Notes: generated from the sequence alone by a model not told the origin. Positions 35,567 through 44,571 are shown, numbered from the stretch's first letter. The stretch is DNA of 64,000 bases from Paraburkholderia silvatlantica (GCF_003096715.1 NZ_QEOL01000004.1:310001-374000); one strand, 5' to 3'. Made by a program: numbers and translations.

Positions 35567-36544
35567 ATGACCGAAGCACTCGATGTCATCACCTACGGCG
35601 AAGCAATGGCGATGTTCGTCGCCACGGAGCCGGGGCCGCTCGCCCAGGTCGCGCATTTCACGAAGCGCGCGGCGGGTGCGGAGCTCAATGTTGCGACCGG
35701 CCTCGCGCGCCTCGGTTTCAAGGTGGGCTGGATGAGCCGCGTGGGCGACGATTCGTTCGGCCAGTTCGTGCGCGACGTGCTCGCGCACGAAGGCATCGAC
35801 GCGCGCTGCGTCAGCACCGACACGCGCTTTCCGACCGGCTTTCAGCTCAAGTCGAAGAACGACGACGGCAGCGATCCCGCCGTCGAATATTTCCGCCGCG
35901 GCTCGGCGGCGAGCAAGCTCTCCGTTTGCGACTATCAGGCCGACTATGTGCTCGGCGCGCGCCATCTGCACCTGAGCGGGGTGGCGCCCGCGATCTCCTC
36001 GTCGTCGCGCCAACTGGCGTTCAAGCTGGCGCACGAGATGCGCGCCGCGGGCCGCACGATCTCGTTCGATCCGAATCTGCGTCCGACGCTCTGGGGCTCG
36101 CAAGCCGAAATGGTCGGCACGCTCAACGAACTCGCGAGCTTCGCGGACTGGGTGCTGCCCGGCGTCGGCGAAGGCCGCGTGCTGACGGGCTCGGACGACC
36201 CTCGAGCCATCGCGCAGTTCTATCTTGCGCGCGGCGCGCGCGGCGTGATCGTGAAGCTCGGCGCGCAGGGCGCGTACTACGCCACGGCCGAGGGCGGGCA
36301 GGGCAGCGTCGAGGCGCAGCGCGTGGAACACGTGGTCGACACTGTGGGCGCCGGCGACGGCTTCGCCGTCGGCGTGGTGAGCGCGCTGCTCGAAGGGCGG
36401 GAGCTTGCTGCGGCCGTCGCTCGCGGCAACCGCATCGGCGCATTGGCCGTACAGGTGATCGGCGACTCGGAAGGGTTGCCGACGCGCGCGCAACTCGATG
36501 CGCTAGAAGGCGCGCAGACGCAGGCTGCTGCGACAGCGGCCTAA
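35567..36544 (+). CDS. kguK: 2-ketogluconate kinase (PfkB family) KguK
   Basis: This 325-residue sugar kinase has GGxx-like N-terminal AAGAELNVATGLARLG and the anion hole with catalytic Asp264 in DTVGAGDGFAVGVV. PfkB fold segments SFDPNLRPTLW and GVIVKLGAQGAYY are present. Family relatives include 2-keto-3-deoxygluconate kinases, but the operon (KguE, transporter, reductase, PtxS) favours 2-ketogluconate phosphorylation. The ATG at 35567 follows AGGAA. Confidence 0.87.
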   Translation: MTEALDVITYGEAMAMFVATEPGPLAQVAHFTKRAAGAELNVATGLARLGFKVGWMSRVGDDSFGQFVRDVLAHEGIDARCVSTDTRFPTGFQLKSKNDDGSDPAVEYFRRGSAASKLSVCDYQADYVLGARHLHLSGVAPAISSSSRQLAFKLAHEMRAAGRTISFDPNLRPTLWGSQAEMVGTLNELASFADWVLPGVGEGRVLTGSDDPRAIAQFYLARGARGVIVKLGAQGAYYATAEGGQGSVEAQRVEHVVDTVGAGDGFAVGVVSALLEGRELAAAVARGNRIGALAVQVIGDSEGLPTRAQLDALEGAQTQAAATAA

Positions 36545-36552
36545 GGGAACAA

Positions 36553-36579
36553 GGCGCGCCACGCCGGGCGCGGCGCGCC
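36553..36579 (+). other. Stem-loop in the kguK-kguT gap
   Basis: Two copies of GGCGCGCC (36553-36560, 36572-36579) can pair to an 8-bp stem 9 bp after the kguK stop. There is no T-tract, so an mRNA-stability or attenuation element is possible. Confidence 0.4.
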
Positions 36580-36642
36580 AAGTGACATGAACCCAGAGGG
36601 CGGCACCGGCAGGTACCGAGCCCCATTCAACTGGAGACACCG

Positions 36643-37926
36643 ATGACCTCAACCTCGCTCGCACCGCGCCGCTGGTGGGCAATCATGCCGATCGTGTTCA
36701 TCACGTACAGCCTCGCCTATCTCGACCGCGCCAACTACGGCTTCGCCGCGGCGGCCGGCATCAACCGCGATCTCGGCATCAGTCCGGGGCTCTCGTCGCT
36801 GATCGGCGCGCTGTTCTTCCTCGGCTACTTCTTCTTCCAGTTGCCGGGCGCCGTGTATGCGGAGCGCCGCAGCGTGCGCACGCTCGTGTTCGCGAGCCTC
36901 GTGCTGTGGGGCGGCTGCGCCGCGCTCACGGGCGTCGTCACGAACATTCCGTCGCTCATGGCGATCCGTTTCGTGCTCGGCGTGGTCGAAGCCGCGGTGA
37001 TGCCGGCCATGCTCATCTTCATCAGCAACTGGTTCACGAAGAAGGAGCGCTCGCGCGCCAACACGTTCCTGATCCTCGGCAATCCGGTCACGGTGCTGTG
37101 GATGTCGGTCGTCTCGGGCTATCTCGTGCACGCCTTCGGCTGGCGCCACATGTTCATCGCCGAAGGCGTGCCGGCTGTCGTGTGGGCCGTGTGCTGGTGG
37201 CTGCTCGTGCGCGACAGGCCCTCGCAGGTCAACTGGCTCTCCGGCGACGAAAAGCGCGCGCTCGACGCCGCAATGCGCGCCGAGCAGGCCGCCATCAAGC
37301 CGGTGCGCAACTACGCCGAGGCGTTCCGCACGCCTGCCGTGATGCTGCTCTCGGCGCAGTACTTCTGCTGGAGCATTGGCGTGTACGGCTTCGTGCTGTG
37401 GCTGCCCTCGATCGTGAAGAACGGCTCGGCGCTCGGCATGGTCGAAACGGGCTGGCTCTCCGCCGTGCCGTATCTCGCGGCGACCATCGCGATGCTCGCC
37501 GCCTCTTGGGCGTCGGACAAGCTCGACAATCGCCGCGGCTTCGTGTGGCCGTTCCTGCTGGTCGGCGCGCTGGCCTTCGCGGGTTCCTATGCGCTCGGCT
37601 CGACGCACTTCTGGATCTCCTACGCGCTGCTCGTGGTGGCGGGCGCGGCAATGTACGCGCCATATGGCCCGTTCTTCGCGATCGTGCCGGAACTGCTGCC
37701 GAAGAACGTGGCCGGCGGCGCGATGGCGCTCATCAACAGCATGGGCGCGCTCGGCTCGTTCGTCGGCTCCTATGTGGTCGGGTATCTGAATGGCGCGACG
37801 GGCTCGCCTGCGGCATCCTATGCGTTCATGAGCGCGGCGCTGCTCGTTTCGGTGGGCCTTATGCTAGCCGTCAGGCCGCAGCGCGCCGACGCCCGTGGTT
37901 ATGCATCGCCGGCTCACGGAAAATAA
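36643..37926 (+). CDS. kguT: MFS transporter, 2-ketogluconate type KguT
   Basis: This 427-residue permease has twelve expected spans of the anion:cation symporter group. It begins RRWWAIMPIVFITYSLAYLDRANYGFA, with the signature YLDRANYG, and it has GVVEAAVMPAMLIFISNWF near residue 110. It would import 2-ketogluconate by proton symport. The ATG at 36643 follows GGAGA. Its position between kinase and reductase genes supports the substrate. Confidence 0.88.
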   Translation: MTSTSLAPRRWWAIMPIVFITYSLAYLDRANYGFAAAAGINRDLGISPGLSSLIGALFFLGYFFFQLPGAVYAERRSVRTLVFASLVLWGGCAALTGVVTNIPSLMAIRFVLGVVEAAVMPAMLIFISNWFTKKERSRANTFLILGNPVTVLWMSVVSGYLVHAFGWRHMFIAEGVPAVVWAVCWWLLVRDRPSQVNWLSGDEKRALDAAMRAEQAAIKPVRNYAEAFRTPAVMLLSAQYFCWSIGVYGFVLWLPSIVKNGSALGMVETGWLSAVPYLAATIAMLAASWASDKLDNRRGFVWPFLLVGALAFAGSYALGSTHFWISYALLVVAGAAMYAPYGPFFAIVPELLPKNVAGGAMALINSMGALGSFVGSYVVGYLNGATGSPAASYAFMSAALLVSVGLMLAVRPQRADARGYASPAHGK

Positions 37927-37947
37927 CCTCTCTTTTCTAGCGCTCTT

Positions 37948-38913
37948 ATGAAGCCGAAAATCGTTGTCTACAAAGCCTTGCCCGCCGACGTCGCCGACTA
38001 TCTGCGCGAGCATGCCGAACTGATCGACGTCGATGCCGGCCAGCCCGGCGCACTCGCCGCCGCGCTAAGGGGCGCCGACGGCGCGATCGGCGCGAGCGTG
38101 AAGATCACACCGGCGATGCTGGACGGTTCGCGCGTGAAGGCGCTCTCCACGATCTCCGTGGGCTACGACCAGTTCGACGTGCCCGATCTCACGAAGCGCG
38201 GCATCGTGCTCGCCCACACGCCCGACGTGCTGACCGAATCGACGGCCGACACCGTCTTCTCGCTCATCCTCGCGAGCGCGCGCCGCGTGGTCGAACTGGC
38301 AGACTGGGTCAAGGCGGGCCACTGGAAGGGCAGCATCGGGCCGGCGCAATTCGGCGTGGACGTGCAGGGCAAGACGCTCGGCATCGTGGGGCTCGGGCGC
38401 ATCGGCGGCGCCGTGGCGCGCCGAGCGGCGCTCGGCTTCAAGATGAAGGTGCTCTACACGAACCGCACTCCGAACGAAGCGGCCGAGCGCCACTACGGCG
38501 CGCGCCGTGTCGAACTCGACGAACTGCTCGCAAGCTCGGACTTCGTGTGCCTGCAGGTGCCGCTCACCGACGCCACGCGCCACCTGATCGGCGCAAGGCA
38601 ACTGCAGAAGATGAAGCGGAGCGCGATTCTCATCAACGCCTCGCGCGGCGCTACCGTCGACGAACAAGCGCTGATCGCGGCGCTCGAAGCGGGCACGATT
38701 CACGGCGCGGGCCTCGACGTGTTCGAGCGCGAGCCGATCGATCCCGCCTCGCCGCTGCTGCGCATGCCGAACGTGGTGGCGCTGCCGCACATCGGCTCGG
38801 CCACGCACGAGACGCGTCACGCGATGGCGCGCTGCGCGGCCGAGAACCTCGTCGCGGCGCTCGCCGGCACGCTCGATGTGAACGTCGTCAACCGCGACGT
38901 GCTCGCGCGATGA
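37948..38913 (+). CDS. kguD: 2-ketogluconate 6-phosphate reductase-type D-2-hydroxyacid dehydrogenase KguD
   Basis: This 321-residue protein has the NAD(P)-binding motif GIVGLGRIGGAV from about residue 146 and the catalytic triad Arg233 (INASRGA), Glu262 (FEREP) and His281 (LPHIGS). It belongs to the GhrB/KguD group of 2-keto acid reductases. In the kgu route it reduces the phosphorylated sugar acid to 6-phosphogluconate. The Shine-Dalgarno sequence is weak, and its stop overlaps ptxS (ATGA). Confidence 0.88.
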   Translation: MKPKIVVYKALPADVADYLREHAELIDVDAGQPGALAAALRGADGAIGASVKITPAMLDGSRVKALSTISVGYDQFDVPDLTKRGIVLAHTPDVLTESTADTVFSLILASARRVVELADWVKAGHWKGSIGPAQFGVDVQGKTLGIVGLGRIGGAVARRAALGFKMKVLYTNRTPNEAAERHYGARRVELDELLASSDFVCLQVPLTDATRHLIGARQLQKMKRSAILINASRGATVDEQALIAALEAGTIHGAGLDVFEREPIDPASPLLRMPNVVALPHIGSATHETRHAMARCAAENLVAALAGTLDVNVVNRDVLAR

Positions 38914-40004
38914 GCATCGCTTCGGGCGGCGCGGATCGCGACGATCACGCGCAAACGGGCGCGGCGGCCACGGCGCCGCGCCGCGCGACCATCAACGACG
39001 TGGCGCGCGAAGCCGGCACCGGCAAGACCAGTATCTCGCGCTATCTGAACGGCGAGCTGGGCGTGCTTTCGCCCGACTTGCGCGCTCGCATCGAAGCCGC
39101 GATCGAGCGGCTCGACTATCGCCCCAACCAGATGGCGCGCGGGCTCAAGCGCGGCCGCAACCGTCTGCTCGGCCTGTTGCTCGCCGATCTCGCCAATCCC
39201 TATTCGGTGGAAATTCTGCAGGGCGTGGAGGAGGCGTGTCACGCGCTCGGCTACATGCCGCTCATCTGCCACGCGGCGAACGAAATCGACATGGAGCGGC
39301 GCTATCTCCAACTGCTTGCCACGTATCGCGTGGAAGGCGTGATCGTCAACGCACTCGGCGTGCGTGAATCGATGTTGAAACCGGTGGGCAGCGGCGGCAT
39401 CCCGGCCGTGCTGATCGACCGCACCGTCGATGGCCTCGATGCGGACATGGTCGGCCTCGACAACGCGGCGGCCGTGCGCCTCGGCACGGAGCATCTGCTT
39501 GCGCGCGGCTACGACGACATCGTGTTCGTCGTGCAGCCGTTCGAGCAGGTGAGTTCGCGGCGCGAGCGCGAAGCGGCGTTTCGCGAGTCGATGCAGGCGA
39601 CGAAGGGCGCGGCGCGTGGCCTCACGCACGTGCTCGACCTCCACGACGAAGCCGCCGTGCAAGCCGCGCTCGCGGCGCTCGACGCCCACGTGACCCAGGC
39701 GCGCGCGCGCGCGCGCGGTGCGCGGTGCGCGTTGTTCGCGGCCAACGCGCCGGTGGCGCTGCGCCTCGCCTTGCATCTGAAGGCGGCCCTCGGCGCACAG
39801 TGGCAGCAGCGCGTGGCGCTCGTCGCCATCGACGATCCGGAGTGGGCCGAGCTTGCCGGCATCACGACGATCCGCCAGCCTACGCGCGAGATCGGCTATC
39901 GCGCCGTGGAGTTTCTGCACGAACGCATCGAGGGCGCGGCGCCCAAGGCGCGCGCGGCGGCGTTCGAGGGCGAACTGGTGGTGAGGGCCTCGACGCTCGC
40001 GTGA
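38910..40004 (+). CDS. ptxS: LacI family regulator PtxS
   Basis: This 364-residue protein has a LacI HTH at residues 26-48 (ATINDVAREAGTGKTSISRYLNG) and the hinge helix NQMARGLKRGR. A periplasmic-binding-protein-like effector domain follows. The first 24 residues are a variable extension. A tract of nine GC dinucleotides (39699-39716) lies within the gene, coding ARARARG. Its start overlaps kguD. It is the expected repressor of the operon via the palindrome at 34637. Confidence 0.87.
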   Translation: MSIASGGADRDDHAQTGAAATAPRRATINDVAREAGTGKTSISRYLNGELGVLSPDLRARIEAAIERLDYRPNQMARGLKRGRNRLLGLLLADLANPYSVEILQGVEEACHALGYMPLICHAANEIDMERRYLQLLATYRVEGVIVNALGVRESMLKPVGSGGIPAVLIDRTVDGLDADMVGLDNAAAVRLGTEHLLARGYDDIVFVVQPFEQVSSRREREAAFRESMQATKGAARGLTHVLDLHDEAAVQAALAALDAHVTQARARARGARCALFAANAPVALRLALHLKAALGAQWQQRVALVAIDDPEWAELAGITTIRQPTREIGYRAVEFLHERIEGAAPKARAAAFEGELVVRASTLA

Positions 40005-40118
40005 GCACGGCGCGATTGCGGGTCTCTCGCACAGCCGGGGCTGCGCGCGGGCGCCGATATCTGCGATCATTCGGGCTGCGGCGCGCGTGCGTGCGTGCCG
40101 AACGTCATAAGGAAGCCC

Positions 40119-40928
40119 ATGTCCGTAGCTCCGATCACGCTCGTCTGCCTTTCGCTCGCGACGCTGTTCGTCGCCGCCTTGCCCGTATCGCTCTATCGCC
40201 GGCTGCGTGTGCCGTTCGCGCTCGACTGGCGCGATACGATCGCAGGCGTCGCCATCTTCGCGTTTTTCGCGACGGTGATCGAACGCGCGATCAACGACTA
40301 CATGCTGCACGGCAACGCCGCCGTCGCGCAGGTGCTTTCGAATCCCGTTTTCTTCGTGCTGTACGGGGCGCTCGCCGCGGGCGTGTGCGAGGAGGTCGGG
40401 CGCTATATCGCCATGCGGCTCATCGCGCGCCGCGGCGCACGCAAGCCCGACGCCCCCGCCGACAGCGCGGCCTTCGGCTACGGCATCGGCCATGCGGGTG
40501 CGGAGGCGTGGTTCGTCGGCGTGCTCGTGCAACTGCAATGGATCGTGTTCGCGGTGCTCGCGAACCGCGGCGATCTCGACGCGCATCTCTCCAATCTCAC
40601 GATGGACTCGGTCTTGCGCGTGCATCTGATCCTCGCCAGCCTTTCGCCGCTTTTCGCGGGCGTGTTCGCGCTCGAGCGCACGGCCGCGTTCGTGTTCCAG
40701 ATTGCCTTGTCGGTGCTGATGTGGCGCGGTGTGCGCGCGGGACGGAAGGGGATTTTGCCGCTCGCGATCCTCGTGCACGCGCTCATCGACGTGCCCGCCG
40801 CGATGTACCAGGCGCGTCTCGCGCCGCTCGTGGCCGTGGACGCGTTGTATGTGGCGGCGGCCGTGGTGGTCGCCGTCGTGCTTTTCAGGACGTGCCGCCG
40901 CGAGCGGCGCGTCGCACGCGCGGCGTGA
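40119..40928 (+). CDS. YhfC-family intramembrane glutamic-type protease homologue
   Basis: This 269-residue membrane protein has about seven spans. Conserved polar motifs sit in the membrane: CEEVGRYIAMR, GYGIGHAGAEAWFVG and ALIDVPAAMYQ. They match the YhfC family, related to CAAX-type intramembrane proteases and built around a Glu/His site. The substrate is unknown. The ATG at 40119 follows AAGGAAG, and an ATG at 40095 is less well supported. Confidence 0.82.
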   Translation: MSVAPITLVCLSLATLFVAALPVSLYRRLRVPFALDWRDTIAGVAIFAFFATVIERAINDYMLHGNAAVAQVLSNPVFFVLYGALAAGVCEEVGRYIAMRLIARRGARKPDAPADSAAFGYGIGHAGAEAWFVGVLVQLQWIVFAVLANRGDLDAHLSNLTMDSVLRVHLILASLSPLFAGVFALERTAAFVFQIALSVLMWRGVRAGRKGILPLAILVHALIDVPAAMYQARLAPLVAVDALYVAAAVVVAVVLFRTCRRERRVARAA

Positions 40929-40961
40929 GTGCGCGCGTCTTACTCCTCTTTTCTGGCGTCA

Positions 40962-41327
40962 ATGGAAGCTTACTTGTTTGAATGCGCGAGCCCCGAATTT
41001 GGCGAGCTCGCCCGCGTGATCGCCGATATCTTTCCCGAGCAGACGCGCTTTGCCGAAGAGCCGGATGAAAACGGCGTGCCACACCTGGTCGTGCACTGGG
41101 TGGCGATGCGCTTCGGCTCGAAGGCGCGCCGCATGGCGCTCACGGTCGCAATTGCTCCCGCCGCGCTCGCGCGCTATCGCGCATTGCCGCCGCGGCTGCG
41201 CGGTCGCAGCTTCGCGGTGTTGCGAGCCTACGTGGAGGCGACGATCGAATCGCTCGAGGAACAGCACGCGAAGGGCGAAGACGTGCCGCGCGAGGTGACA
41301 ATCGCGCTGGACGAAGAATTTGCATAA
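40962..41327 (+). CDS. Conserved hypothetical protein, DUF3022-like
   Basis: This 121-residue soluble protein begins MEAYLFECASPEFGELARVIADIF and contains RRMALTVAIAPAALARYRALP, ending in acidic VTIALDEEFA. I think it belongs to a Burkholderia-restricted family (DUF3022), but I cannot confirm this. It lies 33 bp after the YhfC gene and may share its transcript. A GTG at 40929 would add eleven residues. Confidence 0.7.
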   Translation: MEAYLFECASPEFGELARVIADIFPEQTRFAEEPDENGVPHLVVHWVAMRFGSKARRMALTVAIAPAALARYRALPPRLRGRSFAVLRAYVEATIESLEEQHAKGEDVPREVTIALDEEFA

Positions 41328-41396
41328 AGCGTTTGCTTGCAGCGCGTTCGATTGCAGCGATGGGTGCGGCGCGCGCGGTCAGTGTTGCCCTGAGAT

Positions 41397-41831
41397 TCAG
41401 TCGGCGAGCTTGTAGACCTTGGCGAAACGTGCAGCCTGCACGACGCCATAGTCGCCGGGCGCGTATTGCATGACCCAGTCGCCGGCCTCGCCGCTTAGCC
41501 GGTCGCCGCCGGCCGAACGCACGAGCGTGAACGGCTCGTCCATGCGCCTTGCGAGCACCACGACCTGGCGATTGCGATACGCGCCTGCATCGCCATGGGC
41601 GAGGGTGTCGCTCGCCGGCAGGTACTTCGCATCGAATCGATCGCGCGAAACGACCCAGCGATCGCCGGTCGAACCGGTGATGATCGCGTCGCCGGGCGCA
41701 TAGCGGTTCGGGCCTTCCAGGCTCATCAGCTCGCCGGCAAGGGCTGCGAACTCGACGCTCACGGTCTCGTCCTTGACGACGCGCTGTGCGGCGGGGTCGA
41801 CACGCAGGTCGAGTCGGGTCAGTTCAATCAT
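41397..41831 (-). CDS. PGDYG domain protein
   Basis: This 144-residue protein contains the pentapeptide PGDYG in YAPGDYGVVQAARFAKVY, plus a related earlier copy in RYAPGDAIITG, suggesting an internal repeat. The function of the PGDYG family is unknown. It is convergent with the preceding gene. No good Shine-Dalgarno sequence is visible. Confidence 0.82.
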   Translation of the reverse strand: MIELTRLDLRVDPAAQRVVKDETVSVEFAALAGELMSLEGPNRYAPGDAIITGSTGDRWVVSRDRFDAKYLPASDTLAHGDAGAYRNRQVVVLARRMDEPFTLVRSAGGDRLSGEAGDWVMQYAPGDYGVVQAARFAKVYKLAD

Positions 41832-42003
41832 GGCGGCAGCAGCGGAACGGCTTCACAAAAAACGGCTTCCGGGGAAGCGACGGCCGGGGGGAGAAACTGC
41901 CGGGCCGTCGCGCGGTCCGCAAGGGTACCCTGGATCGGGCCGTTGCGCACGCATGGGAGCGTGGCCCGGCGTAGCCCGATAGGCGGATGCGCCTGACTCC
42001 GTC

Positions 42004-42555
42004 TTACTGCGCGGCCGGCGTGCTGGCCGCGTCAGTGTCGCTGGCTGCTGCGCCTGCCGACGGCCTGGCTCGGCCCTTGTGCTTCGGATGCCCCGGATTG
42101 CCCGACGGGCCGTGCTCGTTGCCGTGGCGGAAGGCCTGGTCGGCGAGTTTCTTCTGTTCCGGCGAGAGGCTGGTATAGAGCGGCTCGAACGCCGAGACGA
42201 GCTTCTGCATGTCGTCCGCGTGCGCCTGGGCGATCTGCGCGTACTGCTTCATGTCGTCGAGCGCGTTGCGCGAGCTTTCGCTCTCCGCACGTTGCTTGAA
42301 GAGACTCGACATGGTCTCGCCGTTGCTGCGCATGACGTCGGCGAACGTCTTCCATTGCGGCTCCTGCTCGGGCGTGATCTTGAGCTGCGTATGCAGCCAC
42401 GTAATGCGCTCCTCGACACGCTGCTGATGCTGCGCGGCGCGCACGTCGGCGCTCGACGCGGCCGCAGCAGTTGCCGAAGCGGCCGGAGCGGCGCTTTGCG
42501 CGAACGCACCGCTCATCGAGAGCGAGGCGGCAAGGATGACGAAAGCTTTCTTCAT
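42004..42555 (-). CDS. Spy/CpxP-like periplasmic protein with LTXXQ motifs
   Basis: This 183-residue protein has a signal peptide (MKKAFVILAASLSMSGAFAQ, cleavage near residue 20) and an Ala-rich linker. Its helical domain has two LTXXQ-type motifs, LKITPEQEPQW and YTSLSPEQKKLADQ. Spy and CpxP act as periplasmic chaperones or stress modulators. The His/Pro-rich tail ends in low complexity. The ATG at 42555 follows a strong AAGGAGT. A longer frame to 42639 is not supported. Confidence 0.85.
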   Translation of the reverse strand: MKKAFVILAASLSMSGAFAQSAAPAASATAAAASSADVRAAQHQQRVEERITWLHTQLKITPEQEPQWKTFADVMRSNGETMSSLFKQRAESESSRNALDDMKQYAQIAQAHADDMQKLVSAFEPLYTSLSPEQKKLADQAFRHGNEHGPSGNPGHPKHKGRARPSAGAAASDTDAASTPAAQ

Positions 42556-42781
42556 TGTGACTCCTTGAATCATTTCGTAGCGGGTAGCATGGCCAGAATG
42601 GCTGCAGGCGCTATTAGTACCACGTTCTCGCTTCGCCACGCCGCGGCTGCGACACTTGCTTACAAACGAAACGCGTGGAAATACCCGTCGCGCAAGACAT
42701 GCACGCCGCGGCCGCCGCCCGGTGCGCTCACCCGCGCGCGATAATGACGCCGTTCAGACTTCGCACACAGACCGCCGCCCG

Positions 42782-43246
42782 ATGAGACCTCCGCGCCTCG
42801 ATCAACTCGACGACCTCGACCGCAGCCTCGTCGCGCTGCTGCAGGAAAACGCGCGCGAAAGCGTTGCGAATCTCGCACGGCGCCTGGGCGTCGCGCGTAC
42901 CACGGTGCTTGCGCGCATCGAGCGGCTCGAGCGCACCCAGGTGATCGCCGGCTACGGCGTGCGCCTCGGCCAGGACGTGCTCGACGCGAGCCTGCAGGCG
43001 TGGGTCGGGCTCATCATCGCGCCGCGCCATGGGCCCGATGTGCAAAAGCGCCTCGGCAAGATGCCCGAAGTGCAGTTGCTGTGCGCGGTGAGCGGCGAGT
43101 ACGACTACGTGGCGTGGCTGCGCGCCGATTCGCCCGACCGCCTCAACGATCTGCTCGACCAGATCGGCGGCATCCCCGGCGTCGAGCGCACGACCACGTC
43201 GATCGTGCTCGCGCGCAAGGTCGATCGCGGCTCGGTGACTGGCTGA
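42782..43246 (+). CDS. Lrp/AsnC family transcriptional regulator
   Basis: This 154-residue protein has an AsnC-type HTH (LDRSLVALLQENARESVANLARRLGVARTTVLARI) at residues 14-48 and a C-terminal RAM domain (VQLLCAVSGEYDYVAWLRAD). Its start is placed at ATG 42782, since the upstream frame is not conserved. It precedes the saccharopine dehydrogenase-like gene in the same direction with operator-like dyads between, so it probably controls that gene with an amino acid as effector. Confidence 0.9.
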   Translation: MRPPRLDQLDDLDRSLVALLQENARESVANLARRLGVARTTVLARIERLERTQVIAGYGVRLGQDVLDASLQAWVGLIIAPRHGPDVQKRLGKMPEVQLLCAVSGEYDYVAWLRADSPDRLNDLLDQIGGIPGVERTTTSIVLARKVDRGSVTG

Positions 43247-43293
43247 AACGCGGGGCTGAAATGCGGGCCGAACGACGGGGCATGCTCGATCGA

Positions 43294-43341
43294 AAATGAC
43301 CGGTTTCGTCATTTCGACGAAATCGATCGTCATAATGACGA
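43294..43341. promoter_or_regulatory. Cluster of dyads, probable Lrp-type binding region
   Basis: Three overlapping inverted repeats occur: AAATGAC-N7-GTCATTT (43294-43314 approximately), TTTCGTC-N5-GACGAAA (43304-43322) and TCGTCAT-A-ATGACGA (43327-43341). They lie 116 bp or more before the dehydrogenase gene and right after the Lrp gene. Arrays of phased dyads are typical of Lrp targets. Confidence 0.6.
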
Positions 43342-43456
43342 AAATCGCGGTCTAAACGCATCGTTTTGCGTCTATAAACCGTATTTGTCTCTCCCTAGAC
43401 TGTGTTTGAGCGGGCGCTGCCCATCCCCAAGCATAGAAAACCAAAGGAGATGACCC

Positions 43457-44560
43457 ATGAAAGTTGCGATTGCTGGCGCCGGGCTGATCGGCCACACCAT
43501 TGCCCACATGCTGCGCGAGAGCGGCGACTACGAAGTCGCGGCGTTCGACCGCGATGCGAAGGCGCTCGAGCCGCTTGCGGCGCAGGGCATCCCCACCGCG
43601 CGAGTCGATTCCGGCGACGCCGCCGCGCTGCGCGGCGCGCTGGAAGGCTACGACGTGCTGATCAACGCGCTGCCGTATTACCTCGCGGTGAACGTCGCCT
43701 CGGCGGCGAAGGGCGCGGGCGTCCATTACTTCGACCTGACCGAGGACGTGCGCGCGACCCACGCAATCCGCGCGCTGGCCGACGGCGCCGATCATGTCTT
43801 CATGCCGCAGTGCGGTCTCGCGCCCGGCTTCATCGGCATTGCGGCGCATGCGCTCGCGAGCCGCTTCACCGAGATCCGCGACGTCAAGATGCGCGTAGGC
43901 GCGCTGCCGCAGTTCCCCACCAACGCGCTCAAGTACAACCTCACGTGGAGCGTGGACGGTCTCATCAACGAATATTGCCAGCCGTGCGAAGCGATCCGCG
44001 AAGGCCGCACGCAGTGGGTGCAGCCGCTCGAAGGCCTCGAGCATTTCTCGCTCGACGGCGTGGAGTACGAGGCATTCAACACCTCGGGCGGTCTTGGCAC
44101 GCTCTGCGAGACGCTGTCGGGCAAAGTGGAGTCGCTCGACTACAAGTCGGTGCGTTATCCGGGTCATCGCGCGCTCATGCAGTTCCTGCTCGAAGACCTG
44201 CGCCTTGCGAGCGACCGCGACACGCTCAAGTCCATCATGCGCCGCTCGGTGCCCGCCACGGAGCAGGACGTCGTGCTCATCTTCATGACCGTGACCGGCA
44301 TGCGCGACGGCAAGCTCGTGCAGGAAGTGTTCACGCGCAAGATCTTCGCGAAGACGGTGTGCGGCGTGCCCATGAGCGCGATCCAGATCACCACTGCCGG
44401 CGCCATGTGCGCGGTGCTCGATCTGTTCCGCGAAAAGCGTCTGCCGCAAGCCGGATTCGTGCGCCAGGAGCAGGTGTCGCTCCAGCAGTTCCTCGCGAAC
44501 CGCTTTGGTCAGGTGTACGAAGGCGCGACGCTCGACAGCCGCGCGAAGGTGGCGGCCTGA
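43457..44560 (+). CDS. Saccharopine dehydrogenase-family protein (lysine dehydrogenase-like)
   Basis: This 367-residue protein has an N-terminal Rossmann motif AIAGAGLIGHTIA and the family segments YDVLINALPYYLAVNVA, GVHYFDLTEDV, MPQCGLAPGFIGI and FNTSGGLGTLCETL. It is close to lysine 6-dehydrogenases and other saccharopine dehydrogenase-like enzymes, so amino-acid oxidation is likely. The ATG at 43457 follows AAAGGAGA. A long spurious frame in another phase overlaps it. Confidence 0.88.
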   Translation: MKVAIAGAGLIGHTIAHMLRESGDYEVAAFDRDAKALEPLAAQGIPTARVDSGDAAALRGALEGYDVLINALPYYLAVNVASAAKGAGVHYFDLTEDVRATHAIRALADGADHVFMPQCGLAPGFIGIAAHALASRFTEIRDVKMRVGALPQFPTNALKYNLTWSVDGLINEYCQPCEAIREGRTQWVQPLEGLEHFSLDGVEYEAFNTSGGLGTLCETLSGKVESLDYKSVRYPGHRALMQFLLEDLRLASDRDTLKSIMRRSVPATEQDVVLIFMTVTGMRDGKLVQEVFTRKIFAKTVCGVPMSAIQITTAGAMCAVLDLFREKRLPQAGFVRQEQVSLQQFLANRFGQVYEGATLDSRAKVAA

Positions 44561-44571
44561 AATCTCAGGCC
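44554..44571. terminator. Hairpin holding both convergent stop codons
   Basis: GGCCTGA-AATC-TCAGGCC is a perfect 7-bp stem. TGA at 44558-44560 ends the dehydrogenase, and the complementary TCA at 44565-44567 ends the P-loop gene. No T-tract follows, so termination is uncertain. Confidence 0.5.

Noticed and set aside
36553..36579. A full transcription terminator between kguK and kguT
   Set aside because: The GGCGCGCC stem has no T-tract, and the cluster reads as one operon. Kept only as a stem-loop.
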